47,365 bases of DNA, taken from positions 1 to 47,365 of the forward strand of contig NZ_PPXY01000049.1 of assembly GCF_021655115.1 (NCBI RefSeq), written 5' to 3'. The notes under the pieces were generated by a model, which saw only the letters and a program-made list of their open reading frames with translations, did not search any database and was not told the origin of the DNA. How positions within the stretch are numbered: the stretch's first letter is position 1; each line of letters starts with the position of its first letter. Source of the stretch: Clostridium sp. Cult3. GTDB lineage: Bacteria; Bacillota; Clostridia; Tissierellales; Tepidimicrobiaceae. Positions 17,494 through 25,573 of the stretch are shown here, in pieces. A program made the translations under genes and the position numbers.

Positions 17494-18834
17494 TTAGGCA
17501 TCAATATTTACTATATCTTTTCTTCTGTATACTGAGGATATTATTCCTATCATTATCATGTTTACAATGTTCAATGTGGTCCCATAGCTTATAAAGGGCA
17601 TAGATATACCTGCAAGTGGTGCTACGCCTAGAATCATTAAGATATTGTATACAAATTGGATTATAAATAAAGCGCTAAAAGTTGCCACTAATAATCTCCC
17701 ATAATTGTCTTCAATACTTTTTATAGTTTTGATTAGTCTAATAAAAAATACAATGGATAGTACTATTATAGTTATACCAGCTAACCATCCAAAAGCATAT
17801 ATGATAGAAGAAAATATAAAATCTGTATGCATTTGTGGTGAATCCAATATAGGTATTTCAGTCTTATCTATATTCATCCTGTTTCCTAGAAGACTTGCTG
17901 AAGATATTAGTTTTCTTAATTGAACATTCATATAACCACAACCCAATGGATCTCGTAAGGGATTCAATAAGTTTTTTACCCTTTCAATTCTATGAGGTTG
18001 GCTAAATATTGATAAAACTACTACAAAAGCCCCAGCTCCTATGCTCCCTAATATATATTTAATGCTACCTCCAGATACATATATGAGAGCTAAAACCATA
18101 GTAAAATACATTATTATAGGAGTAACTACTGACAACTGAAAAGCTACTGTTAAAATTATAGGTAGAAATAAAATTATCAAATTTGAAATAATTTTATTCT
18201 TTTGCCAACGCTCTTCAGAAAATATTCCAGATAAAGCCATGGCATATAGAAATGGAGTTATATAATTTAAATCTGTACTAAAGACTAAAACTCTCCCCAT
18301 AGCAACTCTAAAAATTCCAAGTCTTACAAATATGTTTTCTGTGCCTCCAATATTCCCCATTATAATAAGTAAACTAGTTGCTATATAAAGGTATTTTGAA
18401 AAAGGTTTGATCTTTCTATAGTCAAAAAAGTATAATACTACTATTGTTCCTACACCAGCAATAGCCATCAGTATAGAGTTTTTCATAATTCCATAAGTGC
18501 TCCAACCTGGTATTAGCCCACTTGAACTTAATATATAAATGGTTGAAATACCTATCAATGTAAATATTAAAGTTAAAGCCAATATACTCCACTCTGGCTT
18601 TGGTTTATGGACCTTGTTTAACTCCTTGCCTAATATGTAAGGATCTCCCATATGTTTTATGCCAATATCTATAGATTCTTCTAAAGAAAAACCTTTTTCC
18701 ATGTTTTCTTCTACTATACCATCCATATGATCTATCAGCTCTTCTTTAATATTTCCGTGGATATCTTTAAATTTAATTTGGGTACATACTAGATCCATAT
18801 AAACTTTTATCTTTTCATTGTTCATCAAGTCCAT
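17494..18834 (-). CDS. FtsW/RodA/SpoVE-family SEDS protein with N-terminal HAAS-like domain
   Basis: 446 residues. The first 70 are a soluble helical domain (VYMDLVCTQIKFKDIHGNIKEEL, then DHMDGIVEENMEKGFSLEESI and HMGDPYILGKEL) of the HAAS/permease-prefix type found next to PadR regulators. About ten membrane segments follow, with SEDS signatures: the glycosyltransferase Asp in MHTDFIFSS (D338) and a C-terminal GVAPLAGISMPFISYGTT. SEDS proteins polymerise lipid II. The usual GEE after the catalytic loop is replaced here by IYAFGW, so activity may differ. It starts 10 nt inside padR behind GGAGGTGA, a translationally coupled pair. It is not the housekeeping RodA, whose N-terminus lacks this domain. 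Confidence 0.85.
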   Translation of the reverse strand: MDLMNNEKIKVYMDLVCTQIKFKDIHGNIKEELIDHMDGIVEENMEKGFSLEESIDIGIKHMGDPYILGKELNKVHKPKPEWSILALTLIFTLIGISTIYILSSSGLIPGWSTYGIMKNSILMAIAGVGTIVVLYFFDYRKIKPFSKYLYIATSLLIIMGNIGGTENIFVRLGIFRVAMGRVLVFSTDLNYITPFLYAMALSGIFSEERWQKNKIISNLIILFLPIILTVAFQLSVVTPIIMYFTMVLALIYVSGGSIKYILGSIGAGAFVVVLSIFSQPHRIERVKNLLNPLRDPLGCGYMNVQLRKLISSASLLGNRMNIDKTEIPILDSPQMHTDFIFSSIIYAFGWLAGITIIVLSIVFFIRLIKTIKSIEDNYGRLLVATFSALFIIQFVYNILMILGVAPLAGISMPFISYGTTLNIVNMIMIGIISSVYRRKDIVNIDA

Positions 18835-19166
18835 ATATATTCACCTCCTAAAATTTTATTCACTGTTTTTGAAAATACATTCCACTCTTCTTTTTTAACT
18901 TTTATGTGTTTTTTTCCTTTAGATGTAATGGAATAATATTTTCTCTTCCTATTTCCTTCTCCCTTGTCCCAATAGGATTCTAAATAACCATCAGATTCTA
19001 AACCATGGAGCAATGGATATAATGTCCCTTCCTTAAATTCAAAAATGCCATTAGATTTTCTATCCATTTCCTTTATGATCTCATATCCGTACATAGGTTT
19101 TTCCTCTAATAAACTTAAAACCAAGGTAGTAGTACTACCTTTCAACAATTCTTTATCGATTTTCAT
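18825..19166 (-). CDS. PadR-family transcriptional regulator
   Basis: 113 residues, a winged-helix PadR protein: KGSTTTLVLSLLEEKPMYGYEIIKEM, then FEFKEGTLYPLLHGLESDGYLES and NRKRKYYSITSKGKKHI. It is a short PadR-s2-type protein that usually represses its own operon until an effector binds. ATG 19166 has AGGAGGTGA upstream. Its last 10 bases overlap the SEDS gene. A pair of 10-bp near-palindromes just upstream (19178-19202) is the likely operator. PadR plus HAAS-domain membrane protein is a recurrent pairing; here the membrane partner is a SEDS protein. Confidence 0.92.
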   Translation of the reverse strand: MKIDKELLKGSTTTLVLSLLEEKPMYGYEIIKEMDRKSNGIFEFKEGTLYPLLHGLESDGYLESYWDKGEGNRKRKYYSITSKGKKHIKVKKEEWNVFSKTVNKILGGEYIWT

Positions 19167-19177
19167 AATCTCACCTC

Positions 19178-19202
19178 CTATACATAGATGTCCTATGCAT
19201 AG
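19178..19202 (-). promoter_or_regulatory. Probable PadR operator
   Basis: Two near-identical 10-bp palindromes, CTATACATAG and CTATGCATAG, are separated by 5 bp between the promoter and the padR ribosome site, the expected place for an autorepressor. Binding here would block transcription just after initiation. Confidence 0.6.
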
Positions 19203-19216
19203 ACTATCTAGGTATT

Positions 19217-19245
19217 AATATATAATATTATTTCATTTATGTCAA
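19217..19245 (-). promoter_or_regulatory. Promoter of padR-SEDS
   Basis: A perfect TTGACA (19240-19245), 17 bp, then TATATT (19217-19222) on the minus strand. The predicted start lies just before the paired palindromes. Confidence 0.82.
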
Positions 19246-19251
19246 TAGCTA

Positions 19252-19290
19252 TTTAAAAATAATAAGGCAAATCCATGGATTTGCCTTATT
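19252..19290 (-). terminator. Terminator of trpS
   Basis: A perfect 30-bp palindrome at 19261-19290 (arm AATAAGGCAAATCCA) is followed on the minus strand by ATTTTT. It lies beyond the 36-bp repeat that follows the trpS stop. Confidence 0.85.
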
Positions 19291-19296
19291 ATCATA

Positions 19297-19332
19297 AATA
19301 AGTTAGTAAGTTAGTGCCGGGGACGGAGATTT
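19297..19332 (+). repeat. 36-bp direct repeat, copy 2
   Basis: Identical in all 36 positions and in orientation to 17428-17463. It lies between the trpS stop and the trpS terminator, so it is transcribed as part of the trpS 3' UTR. Confidence 0.85.
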
Positions 19333-19335
19333 TAG

Positions 19336-20328
19336 TTATCTTTGAATAAATCCTACTTTTCTGTATACCTTTCTCAATGTTTTGTTAGCTATATAGCTAG
19401 CTTTTTCTGCTCCTTCTCTGTATACTTTTTCTAAATAATCTTTGTCGTTTATTAATTCATCATATCTTTCTTGAATTGGCGTTAGACCTTCTATGACTAC
19501 ATCGGCTAAGTCCTCCTTAAACTTACCATATCCAATACCCTCATATCTATTCTCTATTTCTTCGATAGAATCCCCTGAAAATACACCATATATATTCATC
19601 AGATTCTGAATGCCTAATTGTTCATCATTATATTTTACTTCTCCTATAGAATCAGTTACTGCTCTTTTTATTTTCCTTCTAATAGCCTCTGGTTCATCTA
19701 ATATCAATATATATCCATTTTCATTTTCATCGGATTTGGACATTTTGCTCTCTGGATTTTGCAAGCTCATAATCCTAGCGCCTTCTTCTTTTATCAAAGG
19801 TTCTGGGACTTGGAAAGTAGGGCTATATCTATTGTTAAATCTTTCTGCTAAGTCTCTAGCTAATTCTAAATGCTGTTTTTGATCCTCCCCAACAGGTACA
19901 AGATCTGTCTGGTACAATAATATATCTGCAGCCATCAATACCGGATAGGTAAACAATCCTGCATTCAAGTTTTCTTCCGATCTTTGAGATTTTTCCTTAA
20001 ACTGAGTCATCCTGCTTAATTGCCCCATATAGGATATGGTATTGAGTACCCAAGTCAGTTCAGCATGGGCTGGCACATGGGATTGAATGAATATGGTAGA
20101 CTTTTCTGGATCTAATCCACAAGCTAGATATATGGCCAATACCTCTAAAGTATTCCTTCTCAGATCCTTTGGTACTTGAGGCACGGTAATTGCATGTAAA
20201 TCCACTATGGAATAATAGCAATCATATTTGTCCTGTAATTCTATCCAGTTTTTTATAGCCCCTATATAATTTCCAATAGTAAGCCCTCCTGAGGGTTGAA
20301 CTCCACTGAACACTACTTTTCTTTCCAT
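19336..20328 (-). CDS. trpS: Tryptophanyl-tRNA synthetase
   Basis: 330 residues, class Ic synthetase. It begins MERKVVFSGVQPSGGLTIGN, where TIGN (17-20) is the HIGH equivalent, and KMSKS is at 195-199 followed by DEN. The GEDQKQH segment for tryptophan/ATP binding is present, and the length is normal. An upstream in-frame ATG at 20364 would add 12 residues, but AGGAGG sits 7 nt before ATG 20328 inside that extension, so the shorter form is correct. It is controlled by a T-box with a TGG specifier. The stop is followed by a 36-bp repeat and then a palindromic terminator. Confidence 0.97.
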   Translation of the reverse strand: MERKVVFSGVQPSGGLTIGNYIGAIKNWIELQDKYDCYYSIVDLHAITVPQVPKDLRRNTLEVLAIYLACGLDPEKSTIFIQSHVPAHAELTWVLNTISYMGQLSRMTQFKEKSQRSEENLNAGLFTYPVLMAADILLYQTDLVPVGEDQKQHLELARDLAERFNNRYSPTFQVPEPLIKEEGARIMSLQNPESKMSKSDENENGYILILDEPEAIRRKIKRAVTDSIGEVKYNDEQLGIQNLMNIYGVFSGDSIEEIENRYEGIGYGKFKEDLADVVIEGLTPIQERYDELINDKDYLEKVYREGAEKASYIANKTLRKVYRKVGFIQR

Positions 20329-20352
20329 ATTTATACCTCCTATAAAATAAAT

Positions 20353-20592
20353 AATCCCTTTCATCTCCCTAAAAGAGACGAAAGGGTTCCTTCCGTGGTA
20401 CCACTCTAATTGGCCTATAGCCCACTTTAATCTATTAAGGGAGATTAGCCCTAATATCCTACTATTTTCAGATATTAACTCTCAAGTCCATTCAACATAA
20501 TAGTATCCTCAGGCTCTCACCATCCCTGATTCGCTTTAGACCTTTACTATGTTTACTAATCTTGTTCAACGTATTTAATATTTAACTGTTAT
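20353..20592 (-). promoter_or_regulatory. T-box riboswitch leader, tryptophan
   Basis: The antiterminator core AGAGTGGTACCACGGAA is at 20391-20407. The terminator stem pairs CCCTTTCGTCTC with GAGATGAAAGGG at about 20353-20387. The specifier region reads TTGAATGGACTTG, with TGG for tryptophan in the position after GAA. A TATAAT at 20598-20603 (minus strand) is the likely -10; its -35 is weak. Confidence 0.95.
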
Positions 20593-20635
20593 TTTACATT
20601 ATACACCATAGTACTTAAAAGTAAATAGTTAATGA

Positions 20636-21181
20636 TTATATTACATACATAAGATAATCATCTCTATTGGATTTTATAACTTTTCCTGGTATGCCTACTA
20701 CGGTAGTATAGGGAGGTACATCTTCTAAAACTACTGCGTTGGCTCCTATTTTTGCCCCTCTTCCTATGGTTATAGGTCCTAATACCTTAGCTCCAGCTCC
20801 TATCATCACATTATCCTCTACTGTTGGGTGACGCTTTGCATTGGGTTCTCCTCCAATTCCACCTAAGGTTACCCCATGATAAATTGTTACATTGTCGCCA
20901 ATTTCAGCTGTCTCCCCTATGACTACCCCCATACCATGGTCTATAAATAAGTTTTTACCTATTTTGGCACCTGGGTGTATTTCTATGCCAGTTTTGCGTC
21001 TAGCTCTCTGGGATATAATCCTAGCTAGAGTATATCTCTCTTTAAGATAATGTTTGTGGCTCCATCTATGGTATAATAAAGCCTTTAGACTAGGATAGCA
21101 AAATATAGCTTCGAATAAAGATTTTGCTGCTGGATCCTTTTTTAATATGTTTTTAGCTTCATCTATGATAAATCTAATCAT
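20636..21181 (-). CDS. cysE: Serine O-acetyltransferase
   Basis: 181 residues, the short EpsC/CysE form. It transfers acetyl from acetyl-CoA to serine, giving O-acetylserine for cysK. After a helical N-terminus it is a left-handed beta-helix of hexapeptide repeats: [13 protein letters not shown] at about 80-92 with the catalytic Asp-His, YHGVTLGG at about 101-108, KRHPT at about 116-120, and a closing VVGIPGKVI. The frame opens at 21226 inside cysK, but GGAGAG before ATG 21181 sets the start, 4 nt after the cysK stop. It is co-transcribed with cysK under a cysteine T-box. The pair forms the cysteine synthase system. Confidence 0.93.
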   Translation of the reverse strand: MIRFIIDEAKNILKKDPAAKSLFEAIFCYPSLKALLYHRWSHKHYLKERYTLARIISQRARRKTGIEIHPGAKIGKNLFIDHGMGVVIGETAEIGDNVTIYHGVTLGGIGGEPNAKRHPTVEDNVMIGAGAKVLGPITIGRGAKIGANAVVLEDVPPYTTVVGIPGKVIKSNRDDYLMYVI

Positions 21182-21185
21182 AATA

Positions 21186-22103
21186 TCACTCTCCATTAAA
21201 CAAATCTGTCGATAAATACCTTTCACCAGTATCTGGAAGAATAGTGATTACGGTTTTCCCCTTACCAAGTTTTTCCCCAATCTTTGTTGCCGCAAATACA
21301 TTGGCCCCAGAGGATATACCACACAATATTCCATCATACTTACCTAATTTTTTAGCTTGTAAGTAAGCATCTTCTTCATTTACTTGAATTATCTCATCGA
21401 CTATATCCTTATCTAAAATACTCGGTACAAAATTAGCTCCTATGCCTTGTAACCCATGGGGACCTGCTTTACCACCAGATAATAGGGGAGATTTTTGGGG
21501 CTCGACTGCTACTACTAATATATTTGGATTTACCTCTTTCAATCGTCTACCTACTCCAGTTATTGTTCCACCAGTTCCAACTCCTGCTACGAAGGCATCT
21601 ACTTTTCCTTTGGTGTCCTCCAATATTTCTACTCCTGTAGTTTCATAATGGGCTTTTACATTGCTCATGTTTCCAAACTGATCTGGCATGAAATAACCCT
21701 TTTCCTTAGCTAGTTTATTGGCCAATTCTACAGAACCAGCCATACCATATTTTCCTTCTGTCAATATTACTTCAGCTCCATAACCTTCCATAAGCTTTTT
21801 TCTCTCTATGCTCATAGTATCAGGCATTACTATTATTACTTTATAGCCTTTTGCTGCACCTATCATAGCAAGGGCAATACCAGTATTACCACTAGTCGGT
21901 TCAATAATAGTTCCACCTTTTTTTAATATCCCCCTATCTTCTGCATCCTTAATCATATATCGTGCTGCTCTATCCTTTACACTCCCTGCTGGATTGAAGG
22001 ATTCAACCTTTACCAGTATTTCTGCTATATTATCTTCCACTTCGCTATTTAATCTTATTAATGGCGTTCTTCCAATAGTTTCAAAAATACTATTAAACTT
22101 CAT
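21186..22103 (-). CDS. cysK: Cysteine synthase A
   Basis: 305 residues, a PLP fold-type II enzyme that makes cysteine from O-acetylserine and sulfide. The PLP lysine is K43 in [10 protein letters not shown], the substrate loop is PTSGNTG at about 69-75, and the PLP phosphate loop is [10 protein letters not shown] at about 175-184. Length is standard. The frame is open to 22118, but GGAGGTAA before ATG 22103 decides the start. It is first in a cysK-cysE operon controlled by the cysteine T-box immediately upstream, so expression should rise when tRNA-Cys is uncharged. Confidence 0.96.
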   Translation of the reverse strand: MKFNSIFETIGRTPLIRLNSEVEDNIAEILVKVESFNPAGSVKDRAARYMIKDAEDRGILKKGGTIIEPTSGNTGIALAMIGAAKGYKVIIVMPDTMSIERKKLMEGYGAEVILTEGKYGMAGSVELANKLAKEKGYFMPDQFGNMSNVKAHYETTGVEILEDTKGKVDAFVAGVGTGGTITGVGRRLKEVNPNILVVAVEPQKSPLLSGGKAGPHGLQGIGANFVPSILDKDIVDEIIQVNEEDAYLQAKKLGKYDGILCGISSGANVFAATKIGEKLGKGKTVITILPDTGERYLSTDLFNGE

Positions 22104-22150
22104 ATATATTACCTCCATTTATCGTTTTTATTCCCTTGTAATTTAGATAT

Positions 22151-22430
22151 AAAAAACCTTCCACCTCACGTATATATAAATATACAGAGGCGAAAGGTTA
22201 ACTTCGCGGTTCCACTCTGTTTGAGAATTATCCCATCTTAATTCGAGTACTAGTATACTCTAGTTCTATAACGGGAACTACCGTTTAAGTCTACTATACC
22301 TTTCGACTAAAGGCTTATTGGTGCACTTCGAATATACTCAGTATAGATTCCTTACACCTTAAGAACCCTCTCTGTAATACCTTATATACCCTACTTTACC
22401 AAATCATAGCCATTAATATTATGATTTTAT
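22151..22430 (-). promoter_or_regulatory. T-box riboswitch leader, cysteine
   Basis: The antiterminator core AGAGTGGAACCGCGAAG is at 22202-22218. The terminator stem at 22151-22198 pairs AACCTTTCGCCTC with GAGGTGGAAGGTT and is followed by T6. The specifier region reads TTCGAAGTGCACC, with TGC (Cys) after GAAG. A TATAAT at 22436-22441 on the minus strand is the probable -10; I see no good -35. Confidence 0.94.
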
Positions 22431-22488
22431 AAGTTATTATATTCCAATATAGCACAAAAGTTCATCATAGTAAATAACTTTTTAAAAT

Positions 22489-24276
22489 TTATGAACTTAT
22501 TCCCATATAAGATAGGGTGAAATAGGTATGTGCTAATGGATTCCCATTTATATCGCCACCAAAAGCATAGATCAGCTGTTTATATTTATCATATATTTCC
22601 TCTTCTTTAGTAATGCTATATAATTTTATTAAACTTTGAGCAGCAATGGAATTACCAGAAGGTATAGCACCATCATATATATCCTTCGGTCTGAATATTA
22701 ATTCTTCTGATATATTGCTATAGTAGTATAGTCCTCCCTCCTCATCATCCCAAAATAGATCCATCATATCATCTATTAGCTTTTTGACTATGCCTAAATA
22801 AACTTCATCTTCAGTAACGCTATATAATTCCACTAGTCCATATATGAAAAAAGCATAGTCCTCTAAGAATCCATAGTTATAGCTCTCTCCATCTATATAA
22901 GTAGACAGTAGATAGCCAGCATTATCTATAGAATTAGCTATTACAAAATCTGCTGCCCTCCTAGCTTTATTTATATATATATCATTGCCAAGCACTTTTC
23001 CACCATAGGCTAATGCAGCAATAATAAGTCCATTCCATGAAGTCAAAATTTTGTTATCCCTATGAGGTTTAGTCCTCCTATTCCTGTAATGGAATAGGGT
23101 ATCCCTCATACCTTCCAGCTTCCCTTTATCTATGCTGTTGATATCTTCTAAATCCACATCTATTAGATTGGGAATGTTCTTACCTTCAAAGTTTCCCTTA
23201 TGAGTTATATCATAATACTCACAATATAGTTCTCCATAGTCCTCTCCTAGGAGTTTAACTATCTCATCCTTTTCAAATATATAAAATTTCCCTTCTTCTC
23301 CCTCTGTTTCCGCATCTAATGCTGAATAAAATCCTCCCTGACTAGAGACCATATCTCTCAGTAAAAATTCAAATATTTTCTCTGCTACTTCCCTATATAA
23401 AGATTTTTTGGTAATCTCATAAGCTCTAGTATAGGCTATGCCTAATAGGGCATTGTCATATAACATCTTTTCAAAATGTGGAACTAGCCATTTCTCATCT
23501 ACAGAATATCTATAAAATCCAAAACCTACATGATCAAATATGCCCCCTTTATACATACTGTCTAAAGTAGATTTTGCCATATCCAATGCTTTTTCATCAT
23601 TATTTTTATACCCATACTCCAACAAAAATAACACATACTGTGGTAATGGAAATTTAGGTTTTTGATAGAAGCCCCCATTAATATTATCAAAAATACTTTC
23701 CAATTCATTTTTTGTATATTTCAATATAGCTGGTTGAATACTTCCTCGAGAACTAACATTATATCTTTTCTCCACTTCTTCTAAAATATAATTGCTTTCC
23801 TCTATTAAGTTTTCCTTATCTTTAATCCAAGTATCCTTTACCCTTTCTAGTAAATCTATTAATCCTATCATTTCACCTCTAGTATATTTTGGGAAATAGG
23901 TTCCTGCAAAAAAAGGCTTTTTTTGAGGGGTTAGTATTAAATTTAGTGGCCATCCAGCAGAGCCTGTCATAGCTTCGGCAAAGGTTATATATACCTTGTC
24001 TATATCTGGTCTCTCCTCTCTATCTACCTTAATAGATACATAATACTCATTTAGAATTTTTGCTACTTCTTCATCCTGGAAGGATTCTCTATTCATATTG
24101 TGACACCATCTACAAGTAGAATATCCAATAGATAAAAAGATCGGTTTGTTTTCATCTTTAGCCTTTTTAAAGGCTTCATCTCCCCAGGGATACCAATCCA
24201 CAGGATTGTGAGCATGTTGAAGTAAGTAGGGAGATTTTTGATATATCAGCTTGTTTGAAGTTTTAGTATTGGTCAT
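22489..24276 (-). CDS. DUF255 thioredoxin-fold / six-hairpin protein (YyaL type)
   Basis: 595 residues. The N-terminal DUF255 domain (about 6-170) begins [25 protein letters not shown] and has a thioredoxin-like centre STCRWCHNM (C55, C58); the family usually reads CHWCH, so the first His is Arg here. The rest is an alpha/alpha toroid of the N-acylglucosamine-epimerase/glycosidase fold ([38 protein letters not shown]). The family (human SPATA20, Bacillus YyaL) normally has 650-690 residues, so this one is somewhat short. Biochemical role unknown. The ribosome site is weak and lies in a hairpin arm. A thioredoxin-like gene is just upstream. Confidence 0.88.
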   Translation of the reverse strand: MTNTKTSNKLIYQKSPYLLQHAHNPVDWYPWGDEAFKKAKDENKPIFLSIGYSTCRWCHNMNRESFQDEEVAKILNEYYVSIKVDREERPDIDKVYITFAEAMTGSAGWPLNLILTPQKKPFFAGTYFPKYTRGEMIGLIDLLERVKDTWIKDKENLIEESNYILEEVEKRYNVSSRGSIQPAILKYTKNELESIFDNINGGFYQKPKFPLPQYVLFLLEYGYKNNDEKALDMAKSTLDSMYKGGIFDHVGFGFYRYSVDEKWLVPHFEKMLYDNALLGIAYTRAYEITKKSLYREVAEKIFEFLLRDMVSSQGGFYSALDAETEGEEGKFYIFEKDEIVKLLGEDYGELYCEYYDITHKGNFEGKNIPNLIDVDLEDINSIDKGKLEGMRDTLFHYRNRRTKPHRDNKILTSWNGLIIAALAYGGKVLGNDIYINKARRAADFVIANSIDNAGYLLSTYIDGESYNYGFLEDYAFFIYGLVELYSVTEDEVYLGIVKKLIDDMMDLFWDDEEGGLYYYSNISEELIFRPKDIYDGAIPSGNSIAAQSLIKLYSITKEEEIYDKYKQLIYAFGGDINGNPLAHTYFTLSYMGISS

Positions 24277-24287
24277 AGTTTATAATC

Positions 24288-24336
24288 AAACCCTTTCCTT
24301 TCATTATTATCTATATCTTACCCATAGAAAGGGTTT
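24288..24336 (-). other. Hairpin between the thioredoxin-like and DUF255 genes
   Basis: Perfect 10-bp arms AAACCCTTTC and GAAAGGGTTT around a 29-nt loop, 11 nt before the DUF255 start. The second arm holds the only ribosome-site-like AAAGGG. It could end the upstream transcript weakly or limit translation of the downstream gene. Confidence 0.5.
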
Positions 24337-24347
24337 ATATTCCATAT

Positions 24348-24674
24348 CTAATCAAATAACAAAGCATAGTATCGGTCAATTTTATTATCTATATCCGGTA
24401 TACTAATATGCCTTGCTTCCCTTACAGTTTCTTTACCTTGGATAAATAGAAGTATAGCAGGGATTGTAAAAATATTATAGCTAGTGGCTATTTTTATTGA
24501 ATCCTCTACATCCACTTGAAAAGCTTTTATCTTAGGATACTTTTTTAAAATCTTTTCTACCTTTGGCTTCATATCGATACATACTCCGCAGCTGTTAGTA
24601 CCAAAGTAGAGTAATACCATTTCGTTTCCATCAATAGTTTTTTCGACTAATTCCTTTGAATTTGTAATATCCAT
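24348..24674 (-). CDS. Thioredoxin-family protein with CGVC active site
   Basis: 108 residues, a single thioredoxin domain without a signal peptide. The active site is NSCGVC (C29, C32) in place of the usual WCGPC, and the cis-proline is in FTIPAILLF at about 73-81. A cytoplasmic disulfide reductase or thiol relay is likely. The missing Trp and Pro suggest a shifted redox potential (inference). ATG 24674 has AGGAGG 6 nt upstream. It lies between korB and the DUF255 protein in the same direction; the korB terminator separates it from the oxidoreductase genes. Confidence 0.85.
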   Translation of the reverse strand: MDITNSKELVEKTIDGNEMVLLYFGTNSCGVCIDMKPKVEKILKKYPKIKAFQVDVEDSIKIATSYNIFTIPAILLFIQGKETVREARHISIPDIDNKIDRYYALLFD

Positions 24675-24700
24675 AAATATCCTCCTATGTATGATTTGAT

Positions 24701-24726
24701 AAAAGGATAGCCTTGGCTATCCTTTT
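24701..24726 (-). terminator. Terminator of korA-korB
   Basis: A perfect 12-bp stem AAAAGGATAGCC / GGCTATCCTTTT around two bases overlaps the first bases of the korB stop codon and ends in TTTT. Confidence 0.85.
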
Positions 24727-25573
24727 ACATGAATTCCTCAAGCAATTTCTCCCCATCCATTGGGTCTAATTCCCTATCAACTAAAGGCGGTCCATCCTTT
24801 ATAAATTGGAATCTATTTTCGTAGGTTTCCTTTTCCACTTTATACAATATGCCAATAGGGATTTTATCTCCAAATTCCATAGCTTTTTTAAAAGCCTCAT
24901 CCCTATCAGTATAATCATAATCCTCTGGAAGATGGTACACCCTTTCATTATACCAACTAAAGGTATTTACTTTATTCCAAACTACGCAAGGTTGGAATAT
25001 ATCCACCAAAGCATATCCTCTATAGTTGATTGCCTCCTTCATTATCTCTACTAGATGAGGAATATCTCCTGAAAATCCCCTAGCTACAAAACCTGCCCCC
25101 ATGGTAAGGGCTAATGCTAGCGGTTGTACTGGCTCCACTTTTACCCCATCAAATTGCAAAGTTGTCTCCTGACCCATTGCCGTAGTAGGTGAAGCTTGCC
25201 CCTTGGTTAATCCATATATCTGATTGTCGTGGACGAAATGAGCAATATCTATGTTTCTCCTTATGGTGTGGATAAAATGATTGCCACCTTCACCATAAGT
25301 ATCACCATCTCCTGACTCCACTATGACTTTTAAATCCTTGTTGGCTAATTTGATACCAATAGCCGGTGGCAATGCTCTGCCATGAAGGCCATTAAATCCA
25401 TTTACCTTAATATAATGGGGCATCTTAGCTGCCTGACCTATACCTGAAGAAATAACCACTTCATGAGGTTCTATCTCTAACTCTTCCAAAGCCTGCTTAA
25501 GAGCTGTTCGTATCATATAGTTGCCGCAGCCAGGGCACCAGGATGGTTCATAAAGTTTATATTCGTATTTCAA
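24725..25573 (-). CDS. korB: 2-oxoacid:ferredoxin oxidoreductase, beta subunit
   Basis: 282 residues, the thiamine-diphosphate subunit. SWCPGCGN (C13, C16) starts the domain, the TPP/Mg2+ motif GDGDTYGEGGNHF is at about 88-100, and HDNQIYGLTKGQASPTT follows. Together with korA it oxidatively decarboxylates a 2-oxoacid (2-oxoglutarate or a branched-chain acid) to the acyl-CoA, passing electrons to ferredoxin. The start is TTG at 25573, directly after the korA TAG, with AAAGGAGG 8 nt upstream in the korA end. No ferredoxin-like delta subunit is adjacent. Substrate specificity cannot be decided from the sequence. Confidence 0.92.
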   Translation of the reverse strand: MKYEYKLYEPSWCPGCGNYMIRTALKQALEELEIEPHEVVISSGIGQAAKMPHYIKVNGFNGLHGRALPPAIGIKLANKDLKVIVESGDGDTYGEGGNHFIHTIRRNIDIAHFVHDNQIYGLTKGQASPTTAMGQETTLQFDGVKVEPVQPLALALTMGAGFVARGFSGDIPHLVEIMKEAINYRGYALVDIFQPCVVWNKVNTFSWYNERVYHLPEDYDYTDRDEAFKKAMEFGDKIPIGILYKVEKETYENRFQFIKDGPPLVDRELDPMDGEKLLEEFM

